Source of the DNA: Thiotrichales bacterium
GTDB taxonomy: Bacteria; Pseudomonadota; Gammaproteobacteria; Beggiatoales; Beggiatoaceae
Direction of reading: 5' to 3'
Length of the DNA stretch: 64,000 nucleotides
NCBI GenBank assembly: GCA_016744475.1
Contig: JADGEH010000007.1
Coordinates: 20,190 to 84,189, forward strand
The notes below the pieces were generated by a model, which searched no databases, was not told the origin of the DNA, and saw nothing but the letters and a program-made list of their open reading frames with translations. The position numbers and the translations under genes are program-made. This document shows, one piece after another, positions 51,301 to 59,707 of the stretch. Each line of letters opens with the position of its first letter. Position 1 is the first letter of the stretch.

Positions 51301-51904
51301 ACAATGGATATATCAGAGCGCACAAGCAAAAATGGCTTTATGTTCTGGAGATTATCAACAAGCTATTGCTTTATATGAAACAGCGATTAAAAATGAAAGC
51401 AATGATCACAATCGCATCGGTTATTATATTGAGTTGGGCGAAACCCAATACCGTGAAGGCTTTCCCGAAGCCCAACACAGCTTACAAGGCGCTTTACAAG
51501 CAGCCGAACGGCATCATATCCCTAAGCTGCTTCCTGCCATTTTAGCAAGATTGACTTGGCTGGCTTTAGCCCAACACCACACCCAGCAGGCGCGTGATTA
51601 TAATGATCGCCGTGTGGCCTTAAAAAAATCTTTGAATTTACCCGGACAAACCGACGACGAATTTTTACTCATCGCTGAAGGGGCTTTTCAACAAGCACTC
51701 ACACAAGCACACAGCAGATTAGATGAGATTCGTGTCGAAGGGCTGGATAAAGCTGGTGAAATTAAAAATTTGTTGATTTTAAGCCAAGCCCAGCAGGGTT
51801 TAGGCGAACAACAAGCCGCGCAAGACTACCAAGACCAAGCGAAAGCCTTGATGCAGGCCACGGGCTGCTGGCGGGAGAAAAACCGTTTGTCACCCGTAGG
51901 ATAA
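48398..51904 (+). CDS. Calcineurin-like phosphoesterase-STAND NTPase-TPR protein
   Basis: 1168 residues from ATG 48398 (MNQALLEQLKNL), chosen because the frame further upstream is repeat DNA. Residues 1-60 form a small helical domain like effector-associated adaptor domains (ETAIALLRHVDKNKIIACLE). The metallophosphoesterase (~85-360) has D91-L-H93 (LSDLHF), D139 (TGDIAFSG), N176-H177-D (GNHDVDR), FHHPF and G-H330-L-H332. A STAND/NB-ARC-like ATPase follows (~445-760) with GGMG-K485-S, LLVL-D565-GLE and LITTR, a winged helix, then TPR-like helices (~830-1160). By family logic the TPRs sense, ATP switches, and the phosphoesterase is the effector, acting on nucleotides or nucleic acid. A conflict or antiviral role is inferred. 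Confidence 0.85.
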   Translation: MNQALLEQLKNLIPAQFAELLYCCELPPAYLPANHSQVETAIALLRHVDKNKIIACLEQLSRPAQASSATPTLPQESSPPSEYLRFLHLSDLHFTRGDMVGADWAAAHLQQDAVNRSLLEALEEQLRDKPLDFVIITGDIAFSGKREEYTVASEFFQGLKALTGLPANRFFPIAGNHDVDRTQVPRSHRKLYRFDSQEDLTDTLSDPDFRPLMLRKFAEFNDFAEQLMGTRHFDETTYHFTKTLTLDKNGHSLAINLLGLNSALLTGFDGDEQQGLALGMVQVEKALAQLNADAPLSLGFFHHPFALMHAADKVCEHRLKHQLDLILYGHLHQAASQYEQGGAGESVLLSAGAAYASRHARNGFNLVEVDVHSGQGAVHFFKYLANYHCWNRDNDVCPHEADGVFRFALPRLKALMNAPRTDTPAKLVKPDNAQTAPRQEHFIHNYLLPDHFTGRAAERQRLQAFLSGEQEHAVLAVCALGGMGKSCLARQGLADLPDHAPYQQVVWFSFYEARTEDEAYAFREILRHLQPNTPDSEYIGTAQTQDWRVRLCQYLKHHPVLLVLDGLEVIQHTNDIHSPHYGHIIPSHQQSLELIRHACNHKGSRVLITTRVPLADLDGAAGFDALDLPVFSTVEAAEYLRSFDIQGGSDELEHCAELFGGHPLCLRAAGKQMQQRHLPAREVERLIGNKDLFRRSSEGARVAKIIDSHREDLTPAQEHFLKMLSLHPRSVTQQHFPALVQDYEQDGRDQHWVEDEVIYPLEKRGLLEVLAAGADWQYTAHPLMKLAFAAWLNPVDVTQAHEHWAKAAEASPALTGSPRKAKSLEELQPWLDVIEHYLAAHDWAAAWEVYRGKEVDRRLMHLAYARQLLDLGVRFEQALEQGWGLMASEQRFLYGYLAHACFGLERLQEFLDYQAKAIAVTQTINQADSIVAYGALLTGSYASLGNIQPARTVLKEIKTQAETVTGFAQWIYQSAQAKMALCSGDYQQAIALYETAIKNESNDHNRIGYYIELGETQYREGFPEAQHSLQGALQAAERHHIPKLLPAILARLTWLALAQHHTQQARDYNDRRVALKKSLNLPGQTDDEFLLIAEGAFQQALTQAHSRLDEIRVEGLDKAGEIKNLLILSQAQQGLGEQQAAQDYQDQAKALMQATGCWREKNRLSPVG

Positions 51905-52085
51905 GCAAAGTGCAGCGTGCCCATCCTGCATTTCTCTAAACAGCTTATCTCGATACATTCATTCAACAGCATCATTTATATTTGTCTGCTACAGTACATG
52001 TAGAATTCATTGTAGCCTTACAATAGCAGTCAGCAGATCAAGACATTCATGCTTTAAATCCTCAGCGACATTAAAGGAGAACTCA

Positions 52086-55000
52086 ATGTGCTCGGCAAAA
52101 ACCTTAGATGATGCAGTCAATCATGATGAACACCCGATAAAATCCTTTCAATATTGGGGGAAACTCGCATTCAATATGGATGAGCACCCATCCTCTGGTT
52201 GTTCTCTTTTAGATAGAGAAACAGTGCGTCAGATGATTAAAGCGGGTGATTTCATTCAATTTGAACGTTTTTTATACCAGTATCCTGAATTAGTTCATTT
52301 TACATTGGGGAAAAGCTATTCAAGCACCACGGCTTTATTGCTCACCTTAGAATATGCGCAGGCTGAAATGTTGGATTTATTATTAGAACGTGGGGCTGAT
52401 CTTCAACAGCAGCCCAGAAATGTATTAAATGTTTTTCTACGTAGGCGTTTGGATAGATATACTGTATCGAATAAACATAATGCAGACATCATTTTAAACA
52501 CTTTGATAAAACAAGGGGCTTGTTTTCCACTTGATGATCCTAAAGAATGCCGCGACTTCTTAACCGATACACTGAAAACCTGTTATCAAGAAGATGATGT
52601 AAATATGATGAAAAAGCTCATCACTTTGGGCTTTGATCCTATAGCGACAGAACAAACTGCTAACACATCCATTTTATATTTATCTTTACTGCATATTTAT
52701 AAAAAAACCTTAAAGGTATGCAAATACCTGCTCAACTTAGGTTGTTCAGTTGACAGCCTTCACCCCCGCACCTCTTATGAACAATCACCTTTGTATATCG
52801 CTATTTCTAGCGCTCAGTATGATTATGTTCAACAATTACTCGATAAAGGAGCAAAAACCTCGCTATTAGGACAGCATTTTTTGCACCGTCTAACAGATTT
52901 TTATCTTGAATCACCACCGCCTGATTTATTAAAACAACTCACTCAAGGCATGGATTTTAATGCTAGAGATGAAGATAACAACACGCCCTTACATTTAGCC
53001 GCTTATCGTGATAGCAAACCTTTTATCCATTTTTTTATTGAACAAGGTGCAAACAAGGATACGCAAGGGGAATATGGTAGAACACCTTTATTAGCCGCCA
53101 TTAGCAGCCAAAGTAAAGACGCTATTCATGAATTATTAAGTCTAGAGGTGGATGTTAATCTGGCAGATGAAAAAGGCCAAACGCCTTTAGATTTAGCGCT
53201 GTCTTTAGCAGGTTTCAAACGTATTTGTACTGCTTTAGAAAAAGCTGGGGCAAAAACTCGTATTGATTTAGCAGGCGAGAGCAATCCCGCAGAAAGAATG
53301 CAAGCCATATTGAGCAGCGACATTGAAGTGGGAGAACCTTGGGCGGATGCTGCACAACAAGCATTGAGTGCTTTAACGCCTGAACAACTCTCGGTTTGGC
53401 ATGATTTATTACGCCATTGTTTAGATAATAACAGTAGCAAGCCTTCTCAACGCTGGTTAAAGAAAGCCAATACTTTGATAGATACTATCGGTGTGGATGA
53501 ATTTCGCCAGTGTTTATTAAGCTGGCTACCCTTGTTAAAATCAAAACGCTCTAAAGAACTTGACTATGACAAACTCAGCGAGCAATACAGCTATGGTGAT
53601 CAATCTCATTTTATTAGCGAAAACAACACCCGTTTGTTGAAAGGATTGCTGTGGTTGAGCGTGCGTTTTGCGGATAATGACATGAGCCGTGAATTGCGTC
53701 ATGTGGCTAACGCCATGTTTAAAAAGGTCTATGGCATCGGGATGCGCAATGCCAAAATTGCCAATGCGGCGGTGTATAGCTTGTCGCAAATGCCTGGAAA
53801 CGTTGGATTAAAAGAAATCATCGTGTTGCGCACCGCGACTAAATATAATCCCGCGTTAGTCCACATCAATCGCGTCTTTAATAAACTGGCTGAAGCTCGC
53901 AATATCACGCCTGAAGAGCTAGAAACCTTGGCGGTACCGGATTATGGACTCACAGCACTCGGCACTTATCGCGCTCAACTCGGTGAGTATCAAGCGATTC
54001 TAAACTTAATCGCCGTGGGTAAAACACAATTGCTGTGGCAAAAAGGTGAAAAGCTACAAAAAACCGTGCCTGCGGCTATTAAACAAACACATGCGGATGA
54101 CATCAAAAGCATTAAAGACTTGGCAAAAGATATTCAAGTGGGTTCTCGTGCTCATTCGCAACGCTTGGAGCAATTTTATTTACGCCAACAAAGCATTCCT
54201 ATTTCTGACTGGTTAGAACAATATATTCATCATCGTTTAATCGGATTTTTAGCACGGCGCTTGATTTGGCGTATTAGTACGGGAAAACAACAAGAAGATG
54301 TGTTTTATCAAGAAGGTGTTTATCTCAATACGGAGGGACAACCTGTTGTTTTACCTGAACAGGGTGAGGTTACTTTATGGCATCCGAGTTTATCTTCCGC
54401 TGCTGAAGTCAAATATTGGCGTGATTGGTTGATTGAACAACAAATTACTCAACCTTTCAAACAAGCTTATCGTGAAATTTATCTTTTAACGGATGCTGAG
54501 AGAAATACTCGTGATCATAGTTTACGCTTTGCTAATCACATCCTTAAGCATCAACAGTTTCATGCTTTAGCGGTACAACGCGGATGGCAACAAACGGTGG
54601 GCGGCAGTTGGGATGGTGGGCAGGAAAATTCAGCCTATAAATCAATTCCAGCTTACAAAGTGGGGGTGAGCTTTGAAGCCGAAGGTTTAGATCAATACGA
54701 TTACACCGATACGGGTATTTATGCTTGTGTGAGCACTTCAGAAGTACGTTTTTATCGAAATCATAAAGCCTTGTTGCTAGAAAAACTTGATCCTTTATTG
54801 TTTTCTGAAGTGATGCGGGATGTGGATTTATTTGTTGGGGTATCGAGTATCGGCAATGATCCCAACTGGGAAGCCCGTGAACGCAGAAGCGATGGGCCCA
54901 ACTATTGGCAAAACAGCAGTTTTGGGCAATTATCTGAAATGGCTAAAACCCGTAAAGCGGTTTTAGAGGCTTTGATTCCTAAACTCAAAATTGCTCAACA

Positions 55001-55259
55001 AGTGCATCTTGAAGAACGTTTTCTAGTGGTCAAAGGTAAAGTGCGGACTTATAAAATTCATTTAGGTTCTAGCAATATTTTGATGGAGCCGAATGACAGT
55101 TATTTATGTATTGTTGAAGTGCGTGCTAAAGAGACAAATGTGATGTTGCCTTTTGAAGGGGATAGTATTCTGTCTTTAATTTTATCTAAAGCGATGTTGT
55201 TAGCCAATGACCATCGTATTAAAGACACGACCATTTTATCGCAAATTAACACACAGTGA
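52086..55259 (+). CDS. Ankyrin-repeat DUF4132 (MolR-like) protein
   Basis: 1057 residues; AAAGGAG lies 6 nt before ATG. Degenerate ankyrin repeats occur at ~60-130 and ~225-400 (ALLLTLEYAQAEMLDLLLER, NNTPLHLAAYRDSKPFIHFF, GRTPLLAAISSQSKDAIHEL). A helical middle follows, and the C-terminal DUF4132 domain (~690-1050) shows FKQAYREIYLLTDAE, FSEVMRDVDLFVGVSSIGND, FLVVKGKVRTYKIHLGSSNI and MEPNDSYLCIV. DUF4132 is named from E. coli MolR/YehI, encoded near MoxR-AAA and vWA proteins; its biochemistry is unknown. Here the ankyrins replace the WGR-type front end. No signal peptide, so cytosolic. The small GG-ending gene follows after 7 bp. It may be part of a conflict system (inference). Confidence 0.85.
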   Translation: MCSAKTLDDAVNHDEHPIKSFQYWGKLAFNMDEHPSSGCSLLDRETVRQMIKAGDFIQFERFLYQYPELVHFTLGKSYSSTTALLLTLEYAQAEMLDLLLERGADLQQQPRNVLNVFLRRRLDRYTVSNKHNADIILNTLIKQGACFPLDDPKECRDFLTDTLKTCYQEDDVNMMKKLITLGFDPIATEQTANTSILYLSLLHIYKKTLKVCKYLLNLGCSVDSLHPRTSYEQSPLYIAISSAQYDYVQQLLDKGAKTSLLGQHFLHRLTDFYLESPPPDLLKQLTQGMDFNARDEDNNTPLHLAAYRDSKPFIHFFIEQGANKDTQGEYGRTPLLAAISSQSKDAIHELLSLEVDVNLADEKGQTPLDLALSLAGFKRICTALEKAGAKTRIDLAGESNPAERMQAILSSDIEVGEPWADAAQQALSALTPEQLSVWHDLLRHCLDNNSSKPSQRWLKKANTLIDTIGVDEFRQCLLSWLPLLKSKRSKELDYDKLSEQYSYGDQSHFISENNTRLLKGLLWLSVRFADNDMSRELRHVANAMFKKVYGIGMRNAKIANAAVYSLSQMPGNVGLKEIIVLRTATKYNPALVHINRVFNKLAEARNITPEELETLAVPDYGLTALGTYRAQLGEYQAILNLIAVGKTQLLWQKGEKLQKTVPAAIKQTHADDIKSIKDLAKDIQVGSRAHSQRLEQFYLRQQSIPISDWLEQYIHHRLIGFLARRLIWRISTGKQQEDVFYQEGVYLNTEGQPVVLPEQGEVTLWHPSLSSAAEVKYWRDWLIEQQITQPFKQAYREIYLLTDAERNTRDHSLRFANHILKHQQFHALAVQRGWQQTVGGSWDGGQENSAYKSIPAYKVGVSFEAEGLDQYDYTDTGIYACVSTSEVRFYRNHKALLLEKLDPLLFSEVMRDVDLFVGVSSIGNDPNWEARERRSDGPNYWQNSSFGQLSEMAKTRKAVLEALIPKLKIAQQVHLEERFLVVKGKVRTYKIHLGSSNILMEPNDSYLCIVEVRAKETNVMLPFEGDSILSLILSKAMLLANDHRIKDTTILSQINTQ

Positions 55260-55266
55260 GGTCATT

Positions 55267-55662
55267 ATGAGTCAGCCTATGAAACTAGCTATTTTTGATA
55301 GTTCAATCACGCATACACAAAACACTCAACCTGTGATGTTTATGCTGTTTGATTACGAACAGGTCAGCGCTAAAGCACTGATTCGCCGCCGCGTGACTTA
55401 TGAAGTAGAACAATTTCAGCAACGCCGCGAGATCATTAATACCTTAGTCCCTATAGAACCCCATAAAAAACCCTATACCAGCGAGGTGTTAGATAACATT
55501 AATGCTGAGCAGTATTGTCAACAAGCCATTGATGCTTTTCAGCAAGGACGGTTTTTTATTATTGTTGATCAAGAACAAATCACCGAACTTGAAGAAATGA
55601 TTCGTTTGCGAGAACAGAGCAAGATTGAATTTTTTCGCTTAACACCTTTAGTGGGAGGCTAA
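55267..55662 (+). CDS. Small protein with C-terminal Gly-Gly, paired with DUF4132 gene
   Basis: 131 residues; the start at ATG 55267 is set by GAGG 5 nt upstream and follows the DUF4132 stop by 7 bp (an earlier in-frame start would lie inside that gene). It is predicted soluble, mixed alpha/beta, with an acidic helix (VDQEQITELEEMIRLREQ) then a final strand KIEFFRLTPLVGG. The last residues resemble the exposed C-terminal tail of beta-grasp proteins (MoaD, ThiS, ubiquitin-like), but I see no other family proof, and no E1-like or JAB gene is in the window. The function is unknown; it probably works with the DUF4132 protein. Confidence 0.65.
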   Translation: MSQPMKLAIFDSSITHTQNTQPVMFMLFDYEQVSAKALIRRRVTYEVEQFQQRREIINTLVPIEPHKKPYTSEVLDNINAEQYCQQAIDAFQQGRFFIIVDQEQITELEEMIRLREQSKIEFFRLTPLVGG

Positions 55663-55694
55663 GTAGTTCTTTTGTTTCTGAAGTGATATATCGC

Positions 55695-55785
55695 TAAAGT
55701 ACATCATTTATAGGCTTTTGATAGAGCCAAACCCAGGACTGCCAGTCCTTGAAGGACTGGCAGTCTTAACAACTGATATAATTTT
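55695..55785. repeat. 91-bp palindromic repeat (copy 2)
   Basis: Contains GACTGCCAGTCCTTGAAGGA then CTGGCAGTC, a hairpin with 13-base arms, and matches the reverse complement of 24291-24381. It lies between the convergent ends of the GG-tail gene and the DUF302 gene, where it could act as a bidirectional terminator. Confidence 0.8.
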
Positions 55786-55838
55786 GCTATACAATGGATA
55801 ATATTGCTTTAAGCAGTGTTATCCCTTTAAACTCAAAT

Positions 55839-56432
55839 TTACAACGCGCCTGTTGAACCCGCTGTAATGATTTCTAACATCGCACCATTCACCGTAATCG
55901 CAATGCGGCGCAATTCATCGGGTAATGGAATGCTATTAATCAACATGTCCAGATTTAACATTAACAACCAATATTGATCCTTATCTTTATCATCTTGTAC
56001 TAAAGCAATGCTACACGGCATATAAGCCGCATAAATAGGATTAAACGCCACCATTTTTACTGCATCTTCTGGGTTGCAGAATTGAAAAATCTCCAAACGT
56101 TTCGTTTCAACTCCGCGTGCGGAGACTTCCGCTGAAACATTTTGGTGTCCCACAATTTTCAAATTCAATTCCACGGCTTTAGAACGCATTGATTCAATCG
56201 CATCCTCTGGAGCTACGCCCTCTTGTAAAGACATTTTCAATACGGTTTGACCAATATCAAAAATCTCAATTAAAGGTGCGGAGGTTTTCTGTTTAGCTTC
56301 ATCTTCAGACACCGCAGGGGCAGGTTTATCTTGAGCTGCATCAGGGGTTGAAGGTGCATGATTATCTGCAAAAGCCTGACTGCTGAGACACAGGCTCATC
56401 ATCAAAAGTAGGCTAGAAAGTGGTTTAAGCAT
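55839..56432 (-). CDS. Exported DUF302-domain protein
   Basis: 197 residues: signal peptide (1-23, LLLMMSLCLSSQAFADN), an acidic/Pro linker, then a DUF302-like domain (~60-190) with KMSLQEGVAPEDAIESMRSK, RLEIFQFCNPEDAVKMV and AAYMPCSIALVQD. The DUF302 fold is a small alpha/beta dimer often next to haem proteins in sulfur-oxidising bacteria; its role is unknown. C118 and C138 could form a disulfide or bind a ligand. AAGGA precedes the ATG. It lies 34 bp after the dihaem cytochrome gene and is likely co-transcribed with it. Confidence 0.8.
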   Translation of the reverse strand: MLKPLSSLLLMMSLCLSSQAFADNHAPSTPDAAQDKPAPAVSEDEAKQKTSAPLIEIFDIGQTVLKMSLQEGVAPEDAIESMRSKAVELNLKIVGHQNVSAEVSARGVETKRLEIFQFCNPEDAVKMVAFNPIYAAYMPCSIALVQDDKDKDQYWLLMLNLDMLINSIPLPDELRRIAITVNGAMLEIITAGSTGAL

Positions 56433-56466
56433 AAAGGTTGTCCTTAAAAGTAATGGGTTTTAGTGT

Positions 56467-57084
56467 TTAATCATCCAAAGTGGAGATAAACGCAAAAATA
56501 TCATGAAGCTCTTTAGATGTATATTCATCAAAGGTTTCATCCTCATCATCATCCGCATGAATCCGGTGCTTAGATTGGAACATGCGTACTTGCTTCATTA
56601 AATATTCAGTATATTGTCCCGCCAAAGGAGGCCCATCTTTACGTGGTTTTCCTTGTGCTTGTGTGCCATGACAGGTTTTACAATCTTCTTTATAGAGTTG
56701 TTTACCCTTTTTAATATCCATGCCTGGGCGTGTAGGAATATTTAATGGTGCCACTTTATCTAAATCAATCTGCTCGATAAAAGCCGCTAAATCACGTAAA
56801 TCTTTTTCAGGCATAGTATTAATACGCCCAACAATAGTCATCGGCGGGTTGTCTCTTTCTTTCGTTTTATAATCGAGCATTTGCTGATAAGTGATGTCCG
56901 CCGGATAGCCCGCTAACCGTGGATACAAACCGCCTGGAATGCCTTGCGACCAATAGCCATGACACAAAGCACACGTTTTATGTAAACGCGCACCATTGTC
57001 TAAATCTGCTGCTACATCCGTATCTGTTGCCAATAATGGGCTGCTTAACAGCCACAGACTCAACGCTAACCGAGTCCCCCTCAT
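56467..57084 (-). CDS. Dihaem cytochrome c (c4-like)
   Basis: 205 residues. ATG 57084 fits an AAGGAG 8 nt upstream; the TTG at 57090 would be only 2 nt from it. Signal peptide (SLWLLSSPLLATD), then two cytochrome c domains, each with one haem site: C38-ALC41-H42 (KTCALCHGYW) and C136-KTC139-H140 (DCKTCHGTQAQG). Candidate Met ligands follow (MTIVGRINTM; the second domain has MKQVRMF). The layout is that of cytochrome c4, a periplasmic electron carrier. The DUF302 gene follows in the same transcript. Confidence 0.88.
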   Translation of the reverse strand: MRGTRLALSLWLLSSPLLATDTDVAADLDNGARLHKTCALCHGYWSQGIPGGLYPRLAGYPADITYQQMLDYKTKERDNPPMTIVGRINTMPEKDLRDLAAFIEQIDLDKVAPLNIPTRPGMDIKKGKQLYKEDCKTCHGTQAQGKPRKDGPPLAGQYTEYLMKQVRMFQSKHRIHADDDEDETFDEYTSKELHDIFAFISTLDD

Positions 57085-57730
57085 AGTCAAATCTCCTTAT
57101 ATATCATTGTTTAAGCTTCTAAGTGACGATGCCGTTGAAAAACACAAGTTGCCGTATAACGTCAGTGTTTCATCGGTTTCACACCGAATAGATGGTTACA
57201 AAAAAATGAATCACTTGAAACCGTGTTTGTTTTTAACAAGGGATAAAATAAGTTTATAACTTTTGTAATATTTGGTGTGAGGCAAAGGGTTTTTTGCGAT
57301 GCTTTCATTAACAAAGCATAGAAAAAATCGCATATAGCAGACTTGCCCTGGTTTATGGAAGGCTATAAATATCTATGAACAACAAATGCTTAAGCAGCAT
57401 TACTCCGCACCTGCCAATGATTTGTGTCTGTCACTTCAGATGATGTGTCTGGTGGATTTATTCGTCATCAGACCCTAAATGTTTTTGCTCATAAACCTCG
57501 TTCAGCATGGATAATTGATATTACGCACTGGGTTTACACAGTGTACGAAAAACGTGATGTTTTCGTTCACTTCGCGCTGTGTGCATAACGTCAGTGAATA
57601 AGTCTGTCAAAACAAATTCTTGTGTGACACAAATAATGCGATTGTGGAGAGCGCAAGTATTGGGCTTGTTGCAAGGGGGGACATGAGTATTCCCACGCAG
57701 AGCGCGTGGGAACGAGATAAAGATACTGAC
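57085..57730. other. Long gap between the cytochrome and glmS genes
   Basis: About 640 bp without a convincing gene. The part near 57085-57200 should hold the cytochrome promoter (minus strand). A small hairpin ATGCTTT/AAAGCAT lies near 57310. The stretch GCTTGTTGCAAGGGGGG (57664-57680) resembles the terminus of the 141-bp element. A palindromic repeat sits at 57688-57717. Confidence 0.5.
57688..57717. repeat. Palindromic repeat, downstream of glmS
   Basis: TATTCCCACGCAGAGCGCGT followed by GGGAACGAGA, 14 bp beyond the glmS stop. It is a short member of the TTCCCACGC/GCGTGGGAA family and may serve as the 3' end structure of glmS mRNA. No T-run follows on the minus strand. Confidence 0.7.
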
Positions 57731-59563
57731 TTATTCCACCGTCACTGATTTAGCCAGATTACGTGGTTGATCCACATCGGTACCTTTGATCAATGCAACA
57801 TGATAAGCGAGTAATTGTAGGGGAATGGTGTAAATCAAGGGGGAAATCATTTCATCCACTTCGCCTAATTCCATGACTTCTACATAATTTGAGGTTTTCA
57901 TTAAAGCACGGTGGTTGGCAAATACGATCATTTGTCCACCTCGTGCTTCTACTTCTTGTAAATTTGATTTCAACTTTTCTTGCAAAGCATTATTGGGTGC
58001 AACAGCGATGACGGGCATCTCGGCATCGACTAATGCTAATGGCCCGTGCTTAAGTTCTCCGGCGGGATAGGCTTCGGCATGAATATAAGAAATTTCTTTT
58101 AATTTCAATGCGCCTTCTAAGGCAATCGGGTAATGCACGCCTCGGCCTAAAAATAGTGAATGTTGTTTGTCGGCAAAACGTTCGGCTAGGGCTTCAATAG
58201 GTTTATTGAGTTGCAGGGCTTGATGAATTTGTGCAGGTAGTTTTTGCAGGGCTTGTACGGCTCGGCGTTCGAGGGCTGCGTCCATGCCGTGTCGCCGCCC
58301 TAATACGAGGGTGAGCAGCATTAAAGCGATGAGTTGTGTGGTGAAGGCTTTGGTGGATGCGACACCGATTTCAGGGCCCGCACGGGTCATTAAGGCCATA
58401 TCTGAGGCGCGTACTAACGCACTTTCGGGGGCGTTGCATAGGGTTAAGCTTGGGCCGAAACCCAGGCGCTGCGCTTCGTGTAGGGCGGCGAGGGTGTCGG
58501 CGGTTTCACCGGATTGGGAAATGGTGATCACTAATATGTCAGGTCTGGCGAGTACGTCGCGGTAGCGAAATTCGCTGGCGACTTCTACGGCACAGGGCAC
58601 TTTGGCCCAGCTTTCTAGCCAATAACGGGCGACTAATCCGGCATGGTAACTGGTGCCACAGGCAATAATTTGTACGGCTTTGACTTTATCAAACAAGGCG
58701 CTGGCATTGGGTCCAAAGGCGCTTTCTAGCACTTGTGTGTCAGTAATGCGTCCTTCTAAGGTGTCGGTTGCTGCACGCGGTTGTTCAAAAATTTCTTTCA
58801 GCATGTAATGTCGATATTCACCACGCTCTACGGCATCTGCTTGCAATTCGCTGGTGTGTATGCGGCGTGTGACGGGCTGTCCGCTGGCATCGTAAATCTG
58901 TACATGTTCGCGGCTTAAATCGACGACATCACCCTCTTCTAAAAAAATCACTTGCTGTGTGACGGGCAGCAAAGCGGCGACATCTGAGGCTATGAAATGC
59001 TCACCAATGCCCACGCCTATGACTAAGGGGCTGCCGCGTCGTGCCGCCACTAGGCGACCGGGTTCGGCATCATAAATCACTCCTAACGCATAAGCGCCGT
59101 CTAAATCCGGTAAGGCGCTGCGCACGGCGCTTAATAAATCTTGACTGTCTTGTAAATAGTGGTGGATTTGATGCGCGATGGTTTCTGTGTCGGTTTCTGA
59201 GCTGTGGACAATGCCGTTATCACGTTGCTGGGCGCGTAATTGTTCGTGGTTTTCAATAATGCCATTGTGTACTAATGCGACACCTTCGCCTGCCATGTGC
59301 GGATGGGCATTGGATTCGCTGGGTTTGCCATGCGTCGCCCAGCGGGTATGCGCAATGCCTTGGTGGGCGCGAAGGGGTTGGGCTTGTAATGCGTCGCGCA
59401 AGCCTTGGACTTTGCCTTGTACGCGCAAACGCCGCACGCCGCCTTCGTTTAAGCGCACGGCTATCCCGGCTGAGTCATAGCCGCGATATTCTAAGCGTTT
59501 CAAGCCTTCTAATAGGATGGGAACAACATCGCGTTCTGCCACTGCTCCAACGATTCCACACAT
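57731..59563 (-). CDS. glmS: Glutamine-fructose-6-phosphate aminotransferase
   Basis: 610 residues (E. coli 609). The start is ATG 59563, giving the required N-terminal M-C2-GIVGAV in which Cys is the nucleophile of the glutaminase domain; GAGG 9-10 nt upstream supports it over the ATG at 59578. The glutaminase domain (1-~240) has YRGYDSAGIAV and HTRWATHG; the tandem SIS isomerase domains (~285-600) have CGTSYHAG, ISQSGETADT and the end PRNLAKSVTVE. It makes glucosamine-6-phosphate, the first step to UDP-GlcNAc for peptidoglycan and LPS, in the cytoplasm. It appears monocistronic. No glmS ribozyme is seen upstream. Confidence 0.96.
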   Translation of the reverse strand: MCGIVGAVAERDVVPILLEGLKRLEYRGYDSAGIAVRLNEGGVRRLRVQGKVQGLRDALQAQPLRAHQGIAHTRWATHGKPSESNAHPHMAGEGVALVHNGIIENHEQLRAQQRDNGIVHSSETDTETIAHQIHHYLQDSQDLLSAVRSALPDLDGAYALGVIYDAEPGRLVAARRGSPLVIGVGIGEHFIASDVAALLPVTQQVIFLEEGDVVDLSREHVQIYDASGQPVTRRIHTSELQADAVERGEYRHYMLKEIFEQPRAATDTLEGRITDTQVLESAFGPNASALFDKVKAVQIIACGTSYHAGLVARYWLESWAKVPCAVEVASEFRYRDVLARPDILVITISQSGETADTLAALHEAQRLGFGPSLTLCNAPESALVRASDMALMTRAGPEIGVASTKAFTTQLIALMLLTLVLGRRHGMDAALERRAVQALQKLPAQIHQALQLNKPIEALAERFADKQHSLFLGRGVHYPIALEGALKLKEISYIHAEAYPAGELKHGPLALVDAEMPVIAVAPNNALQEKLKSNLQEVEARGGQMIVFANHRALMKTSNYVEVMELGEVDEMISPLIYTIPLQLLAYHVALIKGTDVDQPRNLAKSVTVE

Positions 59564-59707
59564 GCGTAGTGACCTCATAAGTATTTGAAAGTTAAGTTAA
59601 GAAGCTGTCTGACAAATATAAATCGACGGCGGTCTATTGGGGACTGAGCGCAACGCGGTCAAGACGGCATTTCCATGCAACAAGTCTAATAAAATGCTGT
59701 TGATGTA

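Noticed and set aside
59564..59707. glmS ribozyme or riboswitch upstream of glmS
   Set aside because: The leader is short, without the conserved ribozyme core, and the ribozyme is typical of Gram-positive bacteria.
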